Shown in pieces: positions 1 through 7,959 of a stretch of 64,000 nt of DNA. Positions within the stretch are counted from its first letter, which is position 1. Each line of letters begins with the position of its first letter. The DNA lies in assembly GCA_016124735.1 (NCBI GenBank), contig WGMZ01000053.1, positions 1 to 64,000 on the forward strand. The letters are read 5' to 3'. The position numbers and the translations under genes are program-made. Under the pieces are notes generated by a model that searched no databases, was not told where the DNA came from, and worked only from the letters and a program-made list of their open reading frames with translations. Origin of the DNA: Bacteroidota bacterium (GTDB lineage Bacteria; Bacteroidota; Bacteroidia; UBA8524).

Positions 1-141
1 AGCATTGAATATGAAGAGTTGGATACGGAAAATCCGCTCTTTTGCCCTTTTTTGGCTTCAAAAAATACTCGAAAAAATTACCGAAGTACTCCAATCTCCG
101 GTTCAAATGAGCTTGAATTGCGGTTCATAAGGAACGACTAG
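1..141 (+). CDS. C-terminal end of an unidentified protein (partial)
   Basis: The first frame is open from the window edge to a TAG at 139-141, giving 46 residues of ordinary mixed composition. It ends in LELRFIRND. A hairpin that could act as a terminator lies 30 nt downstream. The fragment is too short to assign to a family. Support is the open frame plus the downstream hairpin only, so it could also be chance. Confidence 0.4.
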   Translation, partial: SIEYEELDTENPLFCPFLASKNTRKNYRSTPISGSNELELRFIRND

Positions 142-170
142 TTTATGGATTAGTGAAATTTTGGAATTAA

Positions 171-194
171 AAAAGCCGGCTCTCGCCGGCTTTT
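171..194. terminator. Bidirectional intrinsic terminator
   Basis: A stem with GCCGGC arms, extended by A/T pairs (AAAAGCCGGC, loop TCTC, GCCGGCTTTT), lies between the rightward gene fragment and the leftward desaturase. On the minus strand it falls just after the desaturase stop and is followed by a T-run. On the plus strand it is followed by TTTT. It can serve both genes. Confidence 0.75.
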
Positions 195-214
195 CCCTTA
201 TGGAACCACGAACC

Positions 215-1273
215 TCACTCCACTCCCATTGTTCTCAGCCATCTCAAATGCGAAAGCACCCCTCTCCAATACGTTGTCTGGTTCGGATTCCAACCGCTTT
301 CACGGAGAAGTTGATATAATACCCGACTGAGTCGAGGGTAATGAAGATGATGAATGTGCGGAAACAAATGGTGAGCGATGTGATTGTTGAAACCACCAAG
401 AATAAAGTTAGCCCAGAAACTGAATGGATGCATGTCGTTCGACGACTTGATCTGATTCATCATCCACGAACTTTGAATCTTTCCGGTCGTGTCGGTTTCC
501 GGATAATCCATGCCTTCCACATGATGAGTCATGAAGAAGGTGAACAGCAGAAAAGTGGATTGAGCGGCATGGACCAACAGAAATGCCAGGAAAATTAATT
601 CCGGACTTTGTCCGGAATAAATAAGTGGCAAAAACAAAGTAATACTGAGGTAAGCCAGTTTTTGAAGAACAAATGACGCAGTATAACTGATTGCCTTTAA
701 TCCGTCTAATTCTTTTAGCGTAGCAATTAAAATCACCGGGTCTTTGATGAAAATCCAATATAAAGAATAAGTCGTGTAGGCCAATGGTGCATACAGATGC
801 TGAAAACGATGGTATCCCTTTTTCTCACTTCCCGGTGTGACCCGAATCAACTTGGTTATTTGAAGATCACTATCGTATTCCTGAACATTGGGCGCCAGAT
901 GATGCGAGTGAATATGCCGATGCTTCCACGACTCAGCATGCGCCCCAACCCAGGTATAAATTACCGTATATAGGGCTTGATTAATCCCTTTCTTTTGAAA
1001 GATGGCATCATGGGAGAGATCATGAGAGAAATTGATAGCGAACAAAATCAAGCTCATCCCATATGCCACAAAAGTCAAAGTGAATACTGCCGGATTCTGA
1101 ATACAATATAGCTGGTGATAGAAATAGCAAGTAGCACCGAGATATAAAAACAATTTTAGCAGCAGTATCAGATGAAAGCGAAAATCTTTTTTAAATCCCA
1201 TCTTATTAATTTCTCGATGGATGCGACGCAACAACTCATTGTCTTCTGCAACCTGAATATGTTTACTTTTCAT
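215..1273 (-). CDS. Fatty acid desaturase, membrane di-iron type
   Basis: This 352-residue membrane protein carries the three histidine boxes of acyl-lipid desaturases: HDLSHD at about 84-89, HIHSHH at about 120-125 and HIAHH (followed by LFPH) at about 298-306. The histidines would bind the di-iron centre that uses O2 to introduce a double bond into an acyl chain. Hydrophobic segments at about 35-80 and 200-250 fit the usual four-helix membrane layout. It lies 10 bp downstream of a second desaturase on the same strand, so the two are probably co-transcribed. The long third box with LFPH resembles front-end/omega-type desaturases more than soluble ACP desaturases. Regioselectivity cannot be read from the sequence. 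No cytochrome b5 domain is fused, so a separate electron donor is needed. Confidence 0.88.
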   Translation of the reverse strand: MKSKHIQVAEDNELLRRIHREINKMGFKKDFRFHLILLLKLFLYLGATCYFYHQLYCIQNPAVFTLTFVAYGMSLILFAINFSHDLSHDAIFQKKGINQALYTVIYTWVGAHAESWKHRHIHSHHLAPNVQEYDSDLQITKLIRVTPGSEKKGYHRFQHLYAPLAYTTYSLYWIFIKDPVILIATLKELDGLKAISYTASFVLQKLAYLSITLFLPLIYSGQSPELIFLAFLLVHAAQSTFLLFTFFMTHHVEGMDYPETDTTGKIQSSWMMNQIKSSNDMHPFSFWANFILGGFNNHIAHHLFPHIHHLHYPRLSRVLYQLLRESGWNPNQTTYWRGVLSHLRWLRTMGVE

Positions 1274-1283
1274 ATAATTGGTT

Positions 1284-2408
1284 TTAGATAGAAGACCATT
1301 GGATTTTTCCCGTACCGCGAATTGGCCCTGATTCCGCCGGTTGAGAGTCGCCCATTTTTTTTAGGTATCTGAAATGAGACTTCAGACTTTGCCCATAAGA
1401 CACTTCTTTGTATTCAATTTCAAATCTCCGACAGGTTTCCCGAAATATGGGAAGGATATCCAAATAATGAACATGCGAAATATGTGGGAGTAGATGATGC
1501 AGGGCATGAAGATTAAACCCTCCCAAAAGGAAATTACATGCATGACTCTTCGTCTCATAATCCACAGAAGTCAGCATTTGCATCATGGGCCAACTCATCT
1601 CTACTTCATGCTGCTCATTGATTACTGGATGAATCACTTCATCCGAAACATGACTTACTCCCAAAGCTCCAACAAACACGAGAGATACAAATGCATGATT
1701 CAATAAAAATGCACCCAGAACCCATGCAGGTCCAAAGGGAAGTATAAATACCGGAATACCCACCATGTAGGTTAGATATAGCACCTTGAACAAGACGAGT
1801 TTAATTGCCTCAAATGGCGGAAGAGTGATATGGATGGTTCTGCTGCTAACGCGAAACAGAAGGAGCAAGTCTCGAAATAAAAACCAATTCAGTGAATAAA
1901 AGAGATATAAGACCGGAGCATAAATATATTGATAGCGATGGAACCAGCGTAGCTTTTGATTGGGCATCATCCTGAAAAGCGGATGATGCAACACATCGAT
2001 ATCACTCCCTTCAATATTGGTAAAACTGTGATGGGATTCATTGTGATTTCTTCCCCACACATAGGCATTATTTCCTTGTAGATTAAAACTCAAGGAGAAA
2101 AGTACTTTATTCCAGAAAGGGCTGCTCACCGCCACCCCATGAGCCGCATCATGACTCACATTAAAGGCAATTAGCAGCACTGCCAGACCCATTAGGAGAT
2201 AAATCAACAGAAATATATATGGGTTGGAAGAAAATAACATGGCAGTGTACAGCAAGCCAAAAGCACCGAAATAAATCAGCATTTTATGACGCATTTTTTT
2301 ACCGCCATGCTTCTCAACTCCCTTTTCCTTAAAATGAAGATTGATTCTTTGATTTAGTTCCCGATAGAACAAGGTTCCTTTATCGCGGACAAATTTCACT
2401 CTGTTCAT
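1284..2408 (-). CDS. Fatty acid desaturase, membrane di-iron type (second copy)
   Basis: A 374-residue paralogue of the following desaturase, with histidine boxes HDAAH at about 86-90, HNESHH at about 122-127 and HALHH (followed by LLPH) near 302-310. It is the promoter-proximal gene of the pair and is read divergently from the HTH gene at 2606. The two proteins are clearly related but differ over most of their length, so this is an old duplication or two separate acquisitions and not a recent copy. A polar tail of about 25 residues after the last conserved region (rich in S, G and P) is absent from the neighbour. The start is an ATG 7 nt from a small GTATC/GATAC inverted repeat. Substrate and double-bond position are unknown. 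Confidence 0.88.
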   Translation of the reverse strand: MNRVKFVRDKGTLFYRELNQRINLHFKEKGVEKHGGKKMRHKMLIYFGAFGLLYTAMLFSSNPYIFLLIYLLMGLAVLLIAFNVSHDAAHGVAVSSPFWNKVLFSLSFNLQGNNAYVWGRNHNESHHSFTNIEGSDIDVLHHPLFRMMPNQKLRWFHRYQYIYAPVLYLFYSLNWFLFRDLLLLFRVSSRTIHITLPPFEAIKLVLFKVLYLTYMVGIPVFILPFGPAWVLGAFLLNHAFVSLVFVGALGVSHVSDEVIHPVINEQHEVEMSWPMMQMLTSVDYETKSHACNFLLGGFNLHALHHLLPHISHVHYLDILPIFRETCRRFEIEYKEVSYGQSLKSHFRYLKKMGDSQPAESGPIRGTGKIQWSSI

Positions 2409-2459
2409 GATGTATCTTTTTAGTGATACAAAGCTGGCCGGAGATTACGAGGAGAAATA

Positions 2460-2527
2460 ACGGATATCCGCAAGTGACCCAACTATTTTTACGGATTTCC
2501 GCAACTGAATGGCTGGATTTCTGCGTT
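2460..2527. promoter_or_regulatory. Three direct repeats GGATwTCyGC between desaturase and HTH genes
   Basis: Three related sequences in the same orientation: CGGATATCCGCAAGT (2461-2475), CGGATTTCCGCAACT (2492-2506) and CTGGATTTCTGCGTT (2513-2527). The GGAT cores start at 2462, 2493 and 2515, that is 31 and 22 bp apart, near whole helical turns. The first copy is a perfect CGGATATCCG palindrome. The spacing and position suggest a binding array for a regulator, most simply the divergently encoded HTH protein. The binding itself is inferred. Confidence 0.6.
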
Positions 2528-2528
2528 C

Positions 2529-2547
2529 ATTTGCAATATTTGCAAAT
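2529..2547. promoter_or_regulatory. Perfect inverted repeat overlapping the HTH gene promoter region
   Basis: ATTTGCAA - TAT - TTGCAAAT is a perfect 8-bp inverted repeat. The TTTG at 2530-2533 can also be read as a -33 element, 20 nt ahead of TAGATTTC (2554-2561), a one-mismatch -7 element for the rightward HTH gene. An operator overlapping the -33 region would fit autoregulation. Confidence 0.45.
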
Positions 2548-2605
2548 AGCCCTTAGATTTCAGTACCAAATTTCCCTGACTTCATAACCGATAAAATAAC
2601 CTGAT

Positions 2606-3586
2606 TTGGACCGTTCTGAACAAATAGCCTTTTTCAATCGCCTTAAGGAGGCCATGCCCAACGACAGCCTGGCTCAGGAGCTAAGCGAGATTCTTAAACT
2701 CAGTTTGGACTCGATCTATCGTCGCTTCCGGGGAGAAAGTGCACTCACCTACGGGGAGCTTCTCCATATTCAAGAAGCCCTAAACCTGAAACAATCCATC
2801 CTTTTTCCGACAGAACATATAGAAGAAGTCAATTTCATCTATGCCCGACCTGCCTACGGGAATGACATGAAGATTTTCCTTCAGGAAATTGCCGATCAAA
2901 TGAGTCTTGCGCATCGGAAGGAAGAGTTGAATGTCAGTTTAGCTTCAGATGACCTTCCTTTTTTCATGCATTTCCTTACACCCGAGTTGTTGAATTTTAA
3001 ATTGCACGTATTTTCCAATACGCCCATTGTACCGGATAGCCATGAACAGGAAGGTTCATCAGAAATGCAGCAACTTTTTTCAACCATCCTGGTAAGATGG
3101 CTGGAGGCATCTTCAGACGAAGTATGGGGGTCTGCTCCACTCGATAGTACTCTGAAGCAGGTTGAATATTGCGTTGCCAATAAGCTCATCAGCAAGAATC
3201 ATGCGGCTGCCCTATTTCGGGAGATGGATACTTTGATTGAAATTATAAATGAATGGACCCGAACAGGAAAGAAAACAGCGGGTCCCATTGGTGGAGGTCC
3301 CATCCGCATCTATCATAGTGAATTGAACGTGGGTGAGATGAATTTGATGCTGCGCTTCGGGGAAGAATACTCGGTTTACAAAAGCAATTATGGCTACGGC
3401 TATCTGCGAACCGAGCACCCTCTATTTTGTCAGGAAACCAACAATTGGATACAGGAGATGGAAAACAAAAGCATCCTGATTACAGGAAGCGGAGAAAAAT
3501 ACAGGGTTCGTTATATTGACATGCTTAAAAATTCGGTGCGCCAATCCGCACAAAAAATCGGTTTGGATGTGGCTCTTACCCGCTAG
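2606..3586 (+). CDS. HTH-domain protein, probable transcriptional regulator of the desaturase pair
   Basis: A 326-residue protein. Its N-terminal ~70 residues look like an XRE/BetR-like helix-turn-helix: LAQELSEIL, then the recognition-helix-like stretch SLDSIYRRFRGESALTYGEL. The remaining ~250 residues match no family I recognise and show neither membrane segments nor a kinase or receiver domain. The best start is a TTG at 2606. The next ATG (2654) would cut into the first helix of the HTH. It is divergent from two desaturases across a 197-bp region containing phased repeats, so regulation of membrane unsaturation is a reasonable inference. The stop overlaps the converging diacylglycerol-kinase-like gene by 4 bp. 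Confidence 0.7.
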   Translation: MDRSEQIAFFNRLKEAMPNDSLAQELSEILKLSLDSIYRRFRGESALTYGELLHIQEALNLKQSILFPTEHIEEVNFIYARPAYGNDMKIFLQEIADQMSLAHRKEELNVSLASDDLPFFMHFLTPELLNFKLHVFSNTPIVPDSHEQEGSSEMQQLFSTILVRWLEASSDEVWGSAPLDSTLKQVEYCVANKLISKNHAAALFREMDTLIEIINEWTRTGKKTAGPIGGGPIRIYHSELNVGEMNLMLRFGEEYSVYKSNYGYGYLRTEHPLFCQETNNWIQEMENKSILITGSGEKYRVRYIDMLKNSVRQSAQKIGLDVALTR

Positions 3587-3933
3587 AAAAGCTTATCCCA
3601 AAAAATCCATATCCCGATAATCGCAGCAATCAAGGTGCTAATGAGAACGGCTGCAGCAGCCATGTCTTTGGCTTTCCCTATCATCGGATGTTGTTCCGGA
3701 TGAACCCGGTCAAGGGCTATTTCTAAAGCCGAATTGACCCCTTCTATTCCTAAAACCAACGCGATACATAGCAAAAGAATCATCCATTCAAGGGCTTCCA
3801 ATTTAAAATACCACGCGGCCATATTCACCGCAACCGCAGCCAACAGATGAAAGCGAAAATGAGGTTGCGTTTCAATTAGAAACCTTATACCCCGAGCAGC
3901 ATGACCAAAGCTTTTGAATTCTTTGCGAATCAT
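3583..3933 (-). CDS. Diacylglycerol kinase / undecaprenol kinase family membrane protein
   Basis: A 116-residue protein of the small DgkA type. EGVNSALE with a following Asp (about 64-75) and KAKDMAAAAV (about 87-96) are the conserved active-site motifs of prokaryotic DAG/undecaprenol kinases. Three hydrophobic helices (about 30-44, 48-62 and 95-112) complete the fold. It would phosphorylate a membrane lipid alcohol with ATP. The reading frame continues 27 codons upstream, but the ATG at 3933 begins the conserved region and lies 4 nt after a TATCTTCG element, so I chose it. Gram-positive homologues act on undecaprenol. Which lipid is used here is unknown. Confidence 0.82.
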   Translation of the reverse strand: MIRKEFKSFGHAARGIRFLIETQPHFRFHLLAAVAVNMAAWYFKLEALEWMILLLCIALVLGIEGVNSALEIALDRVHPEQHPMIGKAKDMAAAAVLISTLIAAIIGIWIFWDKLF

Positions 3934-3937
3934 GTTT

Positions 3938-3945
3938 CGAAGATA
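3938..3945 (-). promoter_or_regulatory. -7 element (TATCTTCG) for the DgkA-like gene
   Basis: On the minus strand TATCTTCG, one mismatch from TAnnTTTG, ends 4 nt before the ATG at 3933. If used, transcription would begin at or next to the start codon. No convincing -33 TTG is present at 19-21 nt. Confidence 0.4.
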
Positions 3946-4121
3946 GCTTAATTGAACTATGGACCATAGTCGACGGAACTCAGTCAACAGTGAAAGACGA
4001 AAAACAAAAGACACAAGACACTAGATTGACGATGGCATTTGGTGCCCTTACCGAATGACAAAACCCTCTCCTTTGAAAAAACAAAAAGTGCTAGTCAGTT
4101 CCTGGTCAAGAACCAAACAGT

Positions 4122-4601
4122 TTAGCGAACGGCAAGCATCTTGAGCGCCGTTACAGCGGCTTCATCGCCTTTGTTGCCGTGTTTGCCACCTGCGCGATCG
4201 ATTGCCTGCTGCTGGTTGTCTGTCGTAAGAACTCCGAATATACAGGGCTTATTACTGCGCAAGGCCACTTCTTGCATGGCATTGGCAGTAGAGTCGCAGA
4301 TGAAATCAAAATGGCGGGTTTCGCCCTGAATAACACAACCCAGTCCGATAACCGCGTCAGTCTTTTCCTGCTGTGCCATCCAGGAACAAGCCAATGGCAA
4401 TTCAAAAGTGCCGGGCACACGACGGATTTCAATATTATTTTCGTGCACGCCTGCCTGAATCAAGGTATCCACACATCCCCGAAGCAAGGCATTGGTAACC
4501 TCCGGATTCCATTCAGCAACAGCAATGCCTATAGAAAAAGAAGACCCGTCAGGAACTCCTGACGGATCGTAATCTGATAAATTTTTCAGGCTTGTGGCCA
4601 T
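4122..4601 (-). CDS. ribH: 6,7-dimethyl-8-ribityllumazine synthase
   Basis: Catalyses the penultimate step of riboflavin synthesis, condensing 5-amino-6-ribitylamino-uracil with dihydroxybutanone phosphate. The 159 residues match the family length. Diagnostic stretches are GLGCVIQGETRHFDFI (with the catalytic His of the HFD motif) and GVLTTDNQQQAIDRAGGKHG followed by NKGDEAA near the C terminus. It is the last gene of a three-gene unit with pdhA and a TPR protein, beginning 2 nt after the TPR gene stop. No other rib gene is in the window and no FMN riboswitch precedes it, so its expression probably follows the pdhA promoter. Confidence 0.95.
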   Translation of the reverse strand: MATSLKNLSDYDPSGVPDGSSFSIGIAVAEWNPEVTNALLRGCVDTLIQAGVHENNIEIRRVPGTFELPLACSWMAQQEKTDAVIGLGCVIQGETRHFDFICDSTANAMQEVALRSNKPCIFGVLTTDNQQQAIDRAGGKHGNKGDEAAVTALKMLAVR

Positions 4602-4603
4602 GA

Positions 4604-5299
4604 CTACTTATTTGCCTGGATGGCAGCCAACTCGATGTATTTATCGATATCCATACCCTCGGGAGCCGATCCAAAGTCTGTTTTGATTCTTTTAAACGCT
4701 TCCTCTGCTTTTGCATATTCCCCCATCACCGTATATGTAATTCCTGCTTTTTGGAGGAAGAAAGGAGTAATCAACTCGTTTTCAGAGGCATCTGCGGCTG
4801 TCATGTACAATTTCACACCGCCCTCGTTATCTCCTTGCTCAACGAGTGCATCGCCCTTCAATCCAATGGCAAACGGACCCAGGATATCATCATCTGAACT
4901 AAAATCATTCAAATAATCATATGCCTCTTCAAATTGTCCCAGTCGTAAATAAGAAACGCCAGCCATAAATGCCGCCAGGTTTCCGGCTTTGGTCATGCCA
5001 TATTCATCCACAATTTCGACGGCGCTTAAATCAGTACCATTTCCATTTACCACCTGGTTGAAGGAATCTTTTTCAAATTGTTGTTGTACGATGAAAAGTG
5101 CCTCTTGTGCTTCTTTTTCCTGAGGAGCCACGATGAATTGCTTGAATCCAACATAGCCGCCAATCACCACAATCAATCCGCCAATAACAATGCTAAGCGT
5201 CTTTTTGTTCTGATGTACGAAATGCTCGGCACGGCCTAATTCTTCACCTAATTTTTTGTCCAGATCCAGTTCGTCGTTCTGGTGTTTATGTTGCGTCAT
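4604..5299 (-). CDS. Single-pass membrane TPR protein, YfgM-like
   Basis: 231 residues: a charged cytoplasmic N terminus, one membrane helix at about 37-55 (a GG-rich stretch beginning LSIVIGGLIVVIGG), then a periplasmic domain with TPR-like helical pairs (AAFMAGVSYLRLGQFEEAYDYL and a second near 190-210). The arrangement is that of YfgM, a periplasm-facing partner of the SecYEG translocon and PpiD in E. coli. The assignment rests on architecture, not on residue identity. It sits between pdhA (6 nt gap) and ribH (2 nt gap). A TPR gene next to ribH and recF is, to my knowledge, common in Bacteroidota. Confidence 0.75.
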   Translation of the reverse strand: MTQHKHQNDELDLDKKLGEELGRAEHFVHQNKKTLSIVIGGLIVVIGGYVGFKQFIVAPQEKEAQEALFIVQQQFEKDSFNQVVNGNGTDLSAVEIVDEYGMTKAGNLAAFMAGVSYLRLGQFEEAYDYLNDFSSDDDILGPFAIGLKGDALVEQGDNEGGVKLYMTAADASENELITPFFLQKAGITYTVMGEYAKAEEAFKRIKTDFGSAPEGMDIDKYIELAAIQANK

Positions 5300-5305
5300 G
5301 GTTGT

Positions 5306-6301
5306 TTATTCAATAATAAAGGGATAGTCTTCCTGATGGTATACGTGAGCATACAGGTCTTGTGCTGCAGGATAAGGAGAATTCTCTGAAAACTCCACGC
5401 TCTCATTGACCCGATTCATGATCTCATCTTCTATCGCATCCAAATCTTTTTCTGTTGCCCATTTTTTGCTCAGGATTTCCTTGCGAACCTGCTCAATCGG
5501 GTCTTTGTGTTTGTATTCTTCCACCTCTTCTTTGCTGCGGTATTTAGCAGGATCCGACATAGAATGTCCGCGGTAGCGGTAGGTTCTGATTTCTAAGAAG
5601 GTAGGTCCTTCTCCTTTACGAGCGCGATCTGCAGCGGACTCAATGGCTTCATGAACTGCTTCGCAGCTCATTCCGTTTACTTGTGCAGAAGGCATATCGT
5701 AGGCAAGTCCTAATTTGTAAAGGTCCTGCAAGTTGGTGGTTCTCTGAACGGAGGTACCCATGGCGTATCCATTGTTCTCCACAATAAATACAACCGGAAG
5801 CTTCCATAACATGGCCATGTTAAATGTTTCGTTCAGGGAACCCTGACGAACAGCACCATCACCCATAAAACAAACGCTGATGTTTTTGGTTCCCAGGTAT
5901 TGCTCGGCGAAAGCGATGCCCGCTCCCAAAGGAATTTGTCCGCCAACGATACCATGTCCGCCATAGAAATTATGTTCCTTGCTGAACAAGTGCATGGAGC
6001 CTCCGTTGCCTTTCGAACAACCAGTAACTTTTCCGAACAATTCCGCCATAATCTCATTCGTAGAAATACCGCAACCAAGGGCGTGACCGTGATCTCTGTA
6101 TGCAGTAATTACTTTGTCATCCGGGGTTATTGCCGACATCATTCCGGCAACAACGGCTTCCTGACCAATATATAAATGACAGAAACCTTTAATCTTTTGC
6201 TGACCATAGAGCTGAGCACATTTTTCTTCAAAACGGCGCATCAGCATCATTTGCTCGAACCATCTCAGATAGGTTTCTTTGTTGAACTTTTGTTTTGCCA
6301 T
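5306..6301 (-). CDS. pdhA: Pyruvate dehydrogenase E1 component, alpha subunit
   Basis: The thiamine-diphosphate-binding half of the alpha2beta2 E1 enzyme, which decarboxylates pyruvate and passes the acetyl group to E2 lipoate. The 331 residues show the ThDP motif GDGAVRQGSLNETFNMA ending with the ENN of FIVENNGYAMG, and the phosphorylation-loop-like RYRGHSMSDPAKYRS near 235-250. The beta subunit is not adjacent, so it must be encoded elsewhere. A branched-chain 2-oxoacid E1 alpha is the main alternative. The short length and the GHGIVGGQIP loop favour pyruvate. First gene of the pdhA-TPR-ribH unit, with a strong -33/-7 promoter. Confidence 0.9.
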   Translation of the reverse strand: MAKQKFNKETYLRWFEQMMLMRRFEEKCAQLYGQQKIKGFCHLYIGQEAVVAGMMSAITPDDKVITAYRDHGHALGCGISTNEIMAELFGKVTGCSKGNGGSMHLFSKEHNFYGGHGIVGGQIPLGAGIAFAEQYLGTKNISVCFMGDGAVRQGSLNETFNMAMLWKLPVVFIVENNGYAMGTSVQRTTNLQDLYKLGLAYDMPSAQVNGMSCEAVHEAIESAADRARKGEGPTFLEIRTYRYRGHSMSDPAKYRSKEEVEEYKHKDPIEQVRKEILSKKWATEKDLDAIEDEIMNRVNESVEFSENSPYPAAQDLYAHVYHQEDYPFIIE

Positions 6302-6319
6302 GGCACTTTATGGGAAGCG

Positions 6320-6349
6320 CAAAAATAGTTTTTTTTGACTATTCCACAA
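6320..6349 (-). promoter_or_regulatory. Bacteroidota-type promoter of pdhA
   Basis: On the minus strand: TTG (6349-6347), a 19-nt spacer, then TATTTTTG (6327-6320), a perfect TAnnTTTG. The -7 element ends 18 nt before the pdhA ATG. This is one of the best matches to the Bacteroidota sigma consensus in the window. Confidence 0.75.
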
Positions 6350-6377
6350 TTGGCTACACTCCTAAATAAACCTTTGC

Positions 6378-7457
6378 ATGCGACTCCGGCAACTCCGATT
6401 GGTATCCTTTAAAAATCATCCGAAAGCACGGTATGAATTTCAGGGCGACCTCCTGGCCTTTTGTGGCAGGAATGGCGTGGGAAAAACCAACCTCTTAGAT
6501 GCCATTCATATCCTGTGCATGTGCAAGAGTTATTTTGTGCACCAGGAGAGTCAGATTATTCATCATGAAGATGACTTTTATTCCGTTTATGGTAAGGTAG
6601 AACTTGAAACCGAACATGAAGTTGGCTGCCTCTATAAGCGCGGACAAGGAAAAACGTTTCAGTTCGACAAGGTGCCTTATGAAAGGTTGGCCGACCATAT
6701 CGGCAAAATGCCTGTAGTCTTTATTGCGCCGGGTGATATCAACCTCATCTACGAAGGCAGCGAAGAACGTCGTCGGTTTATGGACATGATTCTTTCGCAG
6801 ACAGACAGCACCTACCTGCGCGAGCTCATGAGTTACCAGCGCGCACTGGAACAGAGGAACCGCCAGCTCAAGATTTTTAACGAAAAGGGATTCGTCGACA
6901 CCCCGCTGCTGGAAAGCCTCAACCAGCAGCTGATTCGTCCGAGTGCATACCTTTTCAGGCAACGAAAAACATTCATCAAAAGTTTTCTTCCAGCATTCAA
7001 AAATCACCATAGCATCCTGACTCAGGAAGAAGAGGAAGCAGGATTAAAATACACCTCTGATCTTGAAAATGCTTCGATGGAAGAGTTGCTACAGCAGAAT
7101 GCTTCTGCCGACCTCGATCTGGGAAGAACCAGTCATGGATTGCATAAAGATGATTTACAGTTCACCCTGCGTAATTTCCCATTGAAGAAATACGGATCAC
7201 AGGGACAAATAAAGACCTTCCTGATTGCCTTAAAGCTAGCCCAATTCGATTTTCTGGAACAGAAAACGGGAGTCAAACCCTTTTTGCTCCTGGATGATAT
7301 TTTTGAAAAGCTGGACGAATACCGTGCAGAGCGATTGATTCAAATGGTCGCTCAGGATCACTTCGGACAAATATTCATTACAGACACCCATAAGCAACGT
7401 GTGGAAACAATCTTCTCGCAAATAGGAAGAAAAGCAGAGATATTTGTATTGGAATGA
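6378..7457 (+). CDS. recF: DNA replication and repair protein RecF
   Basis: SMC-like ATPase that helps load RecA at gapped DNA together with RecO and RecR. 359 residues, the usual length. The Walker A motif is GRNGVGKTN at about 30-38, the ABC signature-like region is YGSQGQIKTF, and Walker B is FLLLDDIFEKLD near 310. The family motif LGRTSHGLHKDDL lies just before. The ATG at 6378 starts the conserved MRLRQLRLVSFKN strand. It is divergent from pdhA and overlaps the next gene by ATGA. recF followed by a DUF721 gene is a recurrent pair in bacteria. Confidence 0.96.
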   Translation: MRLRQLRLVSFKNHPKARYEFQGDLLAFCGRNGVGKTNLLDAIHILCMCKSYFVHQESQIIHHEDDFYSVYGKVELETEHEVGCLYKRGQGKTFQFDKVPYERLADHIGKMPVVFIAPGDINLIYEGSEERRRFMDMILSQTDSTYLRELMSYQRALEQRNRQLKIFNEKGFVDTPLLESLNQQLIRPSAYLFRQRKTFIKSFLPAFKNHHSILTQEEEEAGLKYTSDLENASMEELLQQNASADLDLGRTSHGLHKDDLQFTLRNFPLKKYGSQGQIKTFLIALKLAQFDFLEQKTGVKPFLLLDDIFEKLDEYRAERLIQMVAQDHFGQIFITDTHKQRVETIFSQIGRKAEIFVLE

Positions 7458-7738
7458 GCGACATCAAACCTTTAGGAAAAGTTCTGGAAGACCTGCTTCG
7501 CACCTACCGCTTGCAAAGCAAAGTAAACGAGGTGAATCTCATACGGGAATGGGAGAATATTGTCGGGCCACTCATCGCCAAGAAGACGGAAAAAATCATC
7601 CTGAAAAACAAGGTGCTTCATATCACCATCAACTCTGCCCCCCTGAAACAAGAGCTCAACTACTCCAAAGACCAAATTCTTGGTTTGGTCGAAGAGCGTT
7701 TCGGCAAAGGATATATCATCGGGATTGAGGTGCATTGA
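7454..7738 (+). CDS. DUF721 / DciA-like protein
   Basis: 94-residue protein of the DUF721 family, whose best-studied member DciA loads the replicative helicase DnaB in bacteria lacking DnaC or DnaI. Visible features: the conserved W of LIREWENIVGPLIAKKTEKI at about 30-48 and the following beta strand with LKNKVLHITINSAPLKQEL. The start overlaps the recF stop in an ATGA, so the two are translationally coupled. The helicase-loader function is inferred from the family. The short length (DUF721 domain only) is typical of Bacteroidota members. Confidence 0.82.
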   Translation: MSDIKPLGKVLEDLLRTYRLQSKVNEVNLIREWENIVGPLIAKKTEKIILKNKVLHITINSAPLKQELNYSKDQILGLVEERFGKGYIIGIEVH

Positions 7739-7798
7739 ATCTGAAAGAGTGCCTTCCGGCCGGCGAGACGCCTGACCGGATTCCCTCAATTGTAATTA

Positions 7799-7827
7799 AA
7801 GTCATTTGGTGTCCCGCCAAATGACTT
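7799..7827. terminator. Hairpin, possible terminator of recF-DUF721
   Basis: A perfect 11-bp inverted repeat: AAGTCATTTGG, loop TGTCCCG, CCAAATGACTT. It is not followed by a clear T-run on the plus strand. On the minus strand TTTAATT follows. It lies 60 nt after the DUF721 gene in a 233-bp non-coding gap. The function is uncertain. Confidence 0.4.
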
Positions 7828-7929
7828 ATTGAGCTCATCTCAATACCACCATATGCCGCAATCAAAATATTCCTATTGTCTCAGGCATAAGCCTCAAGCC
7901 TAAATACCACAGGTAATTACACCCAAAAC

Positions 7930-7957
7930 GATAAACCATAAACGATAAACCATAAAC
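7930..7957 (+). repeat. Four tandem 7-bp repeats [G/C]ATAAAC upstream of rpe
   Basis: GATAAAC, CATAAAC, GATAAAC, CATAAAC follow each other without gaps, which is also a perfect tandem duplication of the 14-mer CGATAAACCATAAA (7929-7942 and 7943-7956). The repeat ends 2 nt before the -7 element of rpe. Confidence 0.85.
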
Positions 7958-7959
7958 CC

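Noticed and set aside
6369-6376. -7 element for recF (AACCTTTG)
   Set aside because: It ends 1 nt before the recF ATG, so a start from it would lie within or after the start codon, and its first base does not match the consensus.
7444-7728. 94-codon frame overlapping the DUF721 gene
   Set aside because: A +2 frame shadow. The frame at 7454 carries the family sequence and the ATGA overlap with recF.
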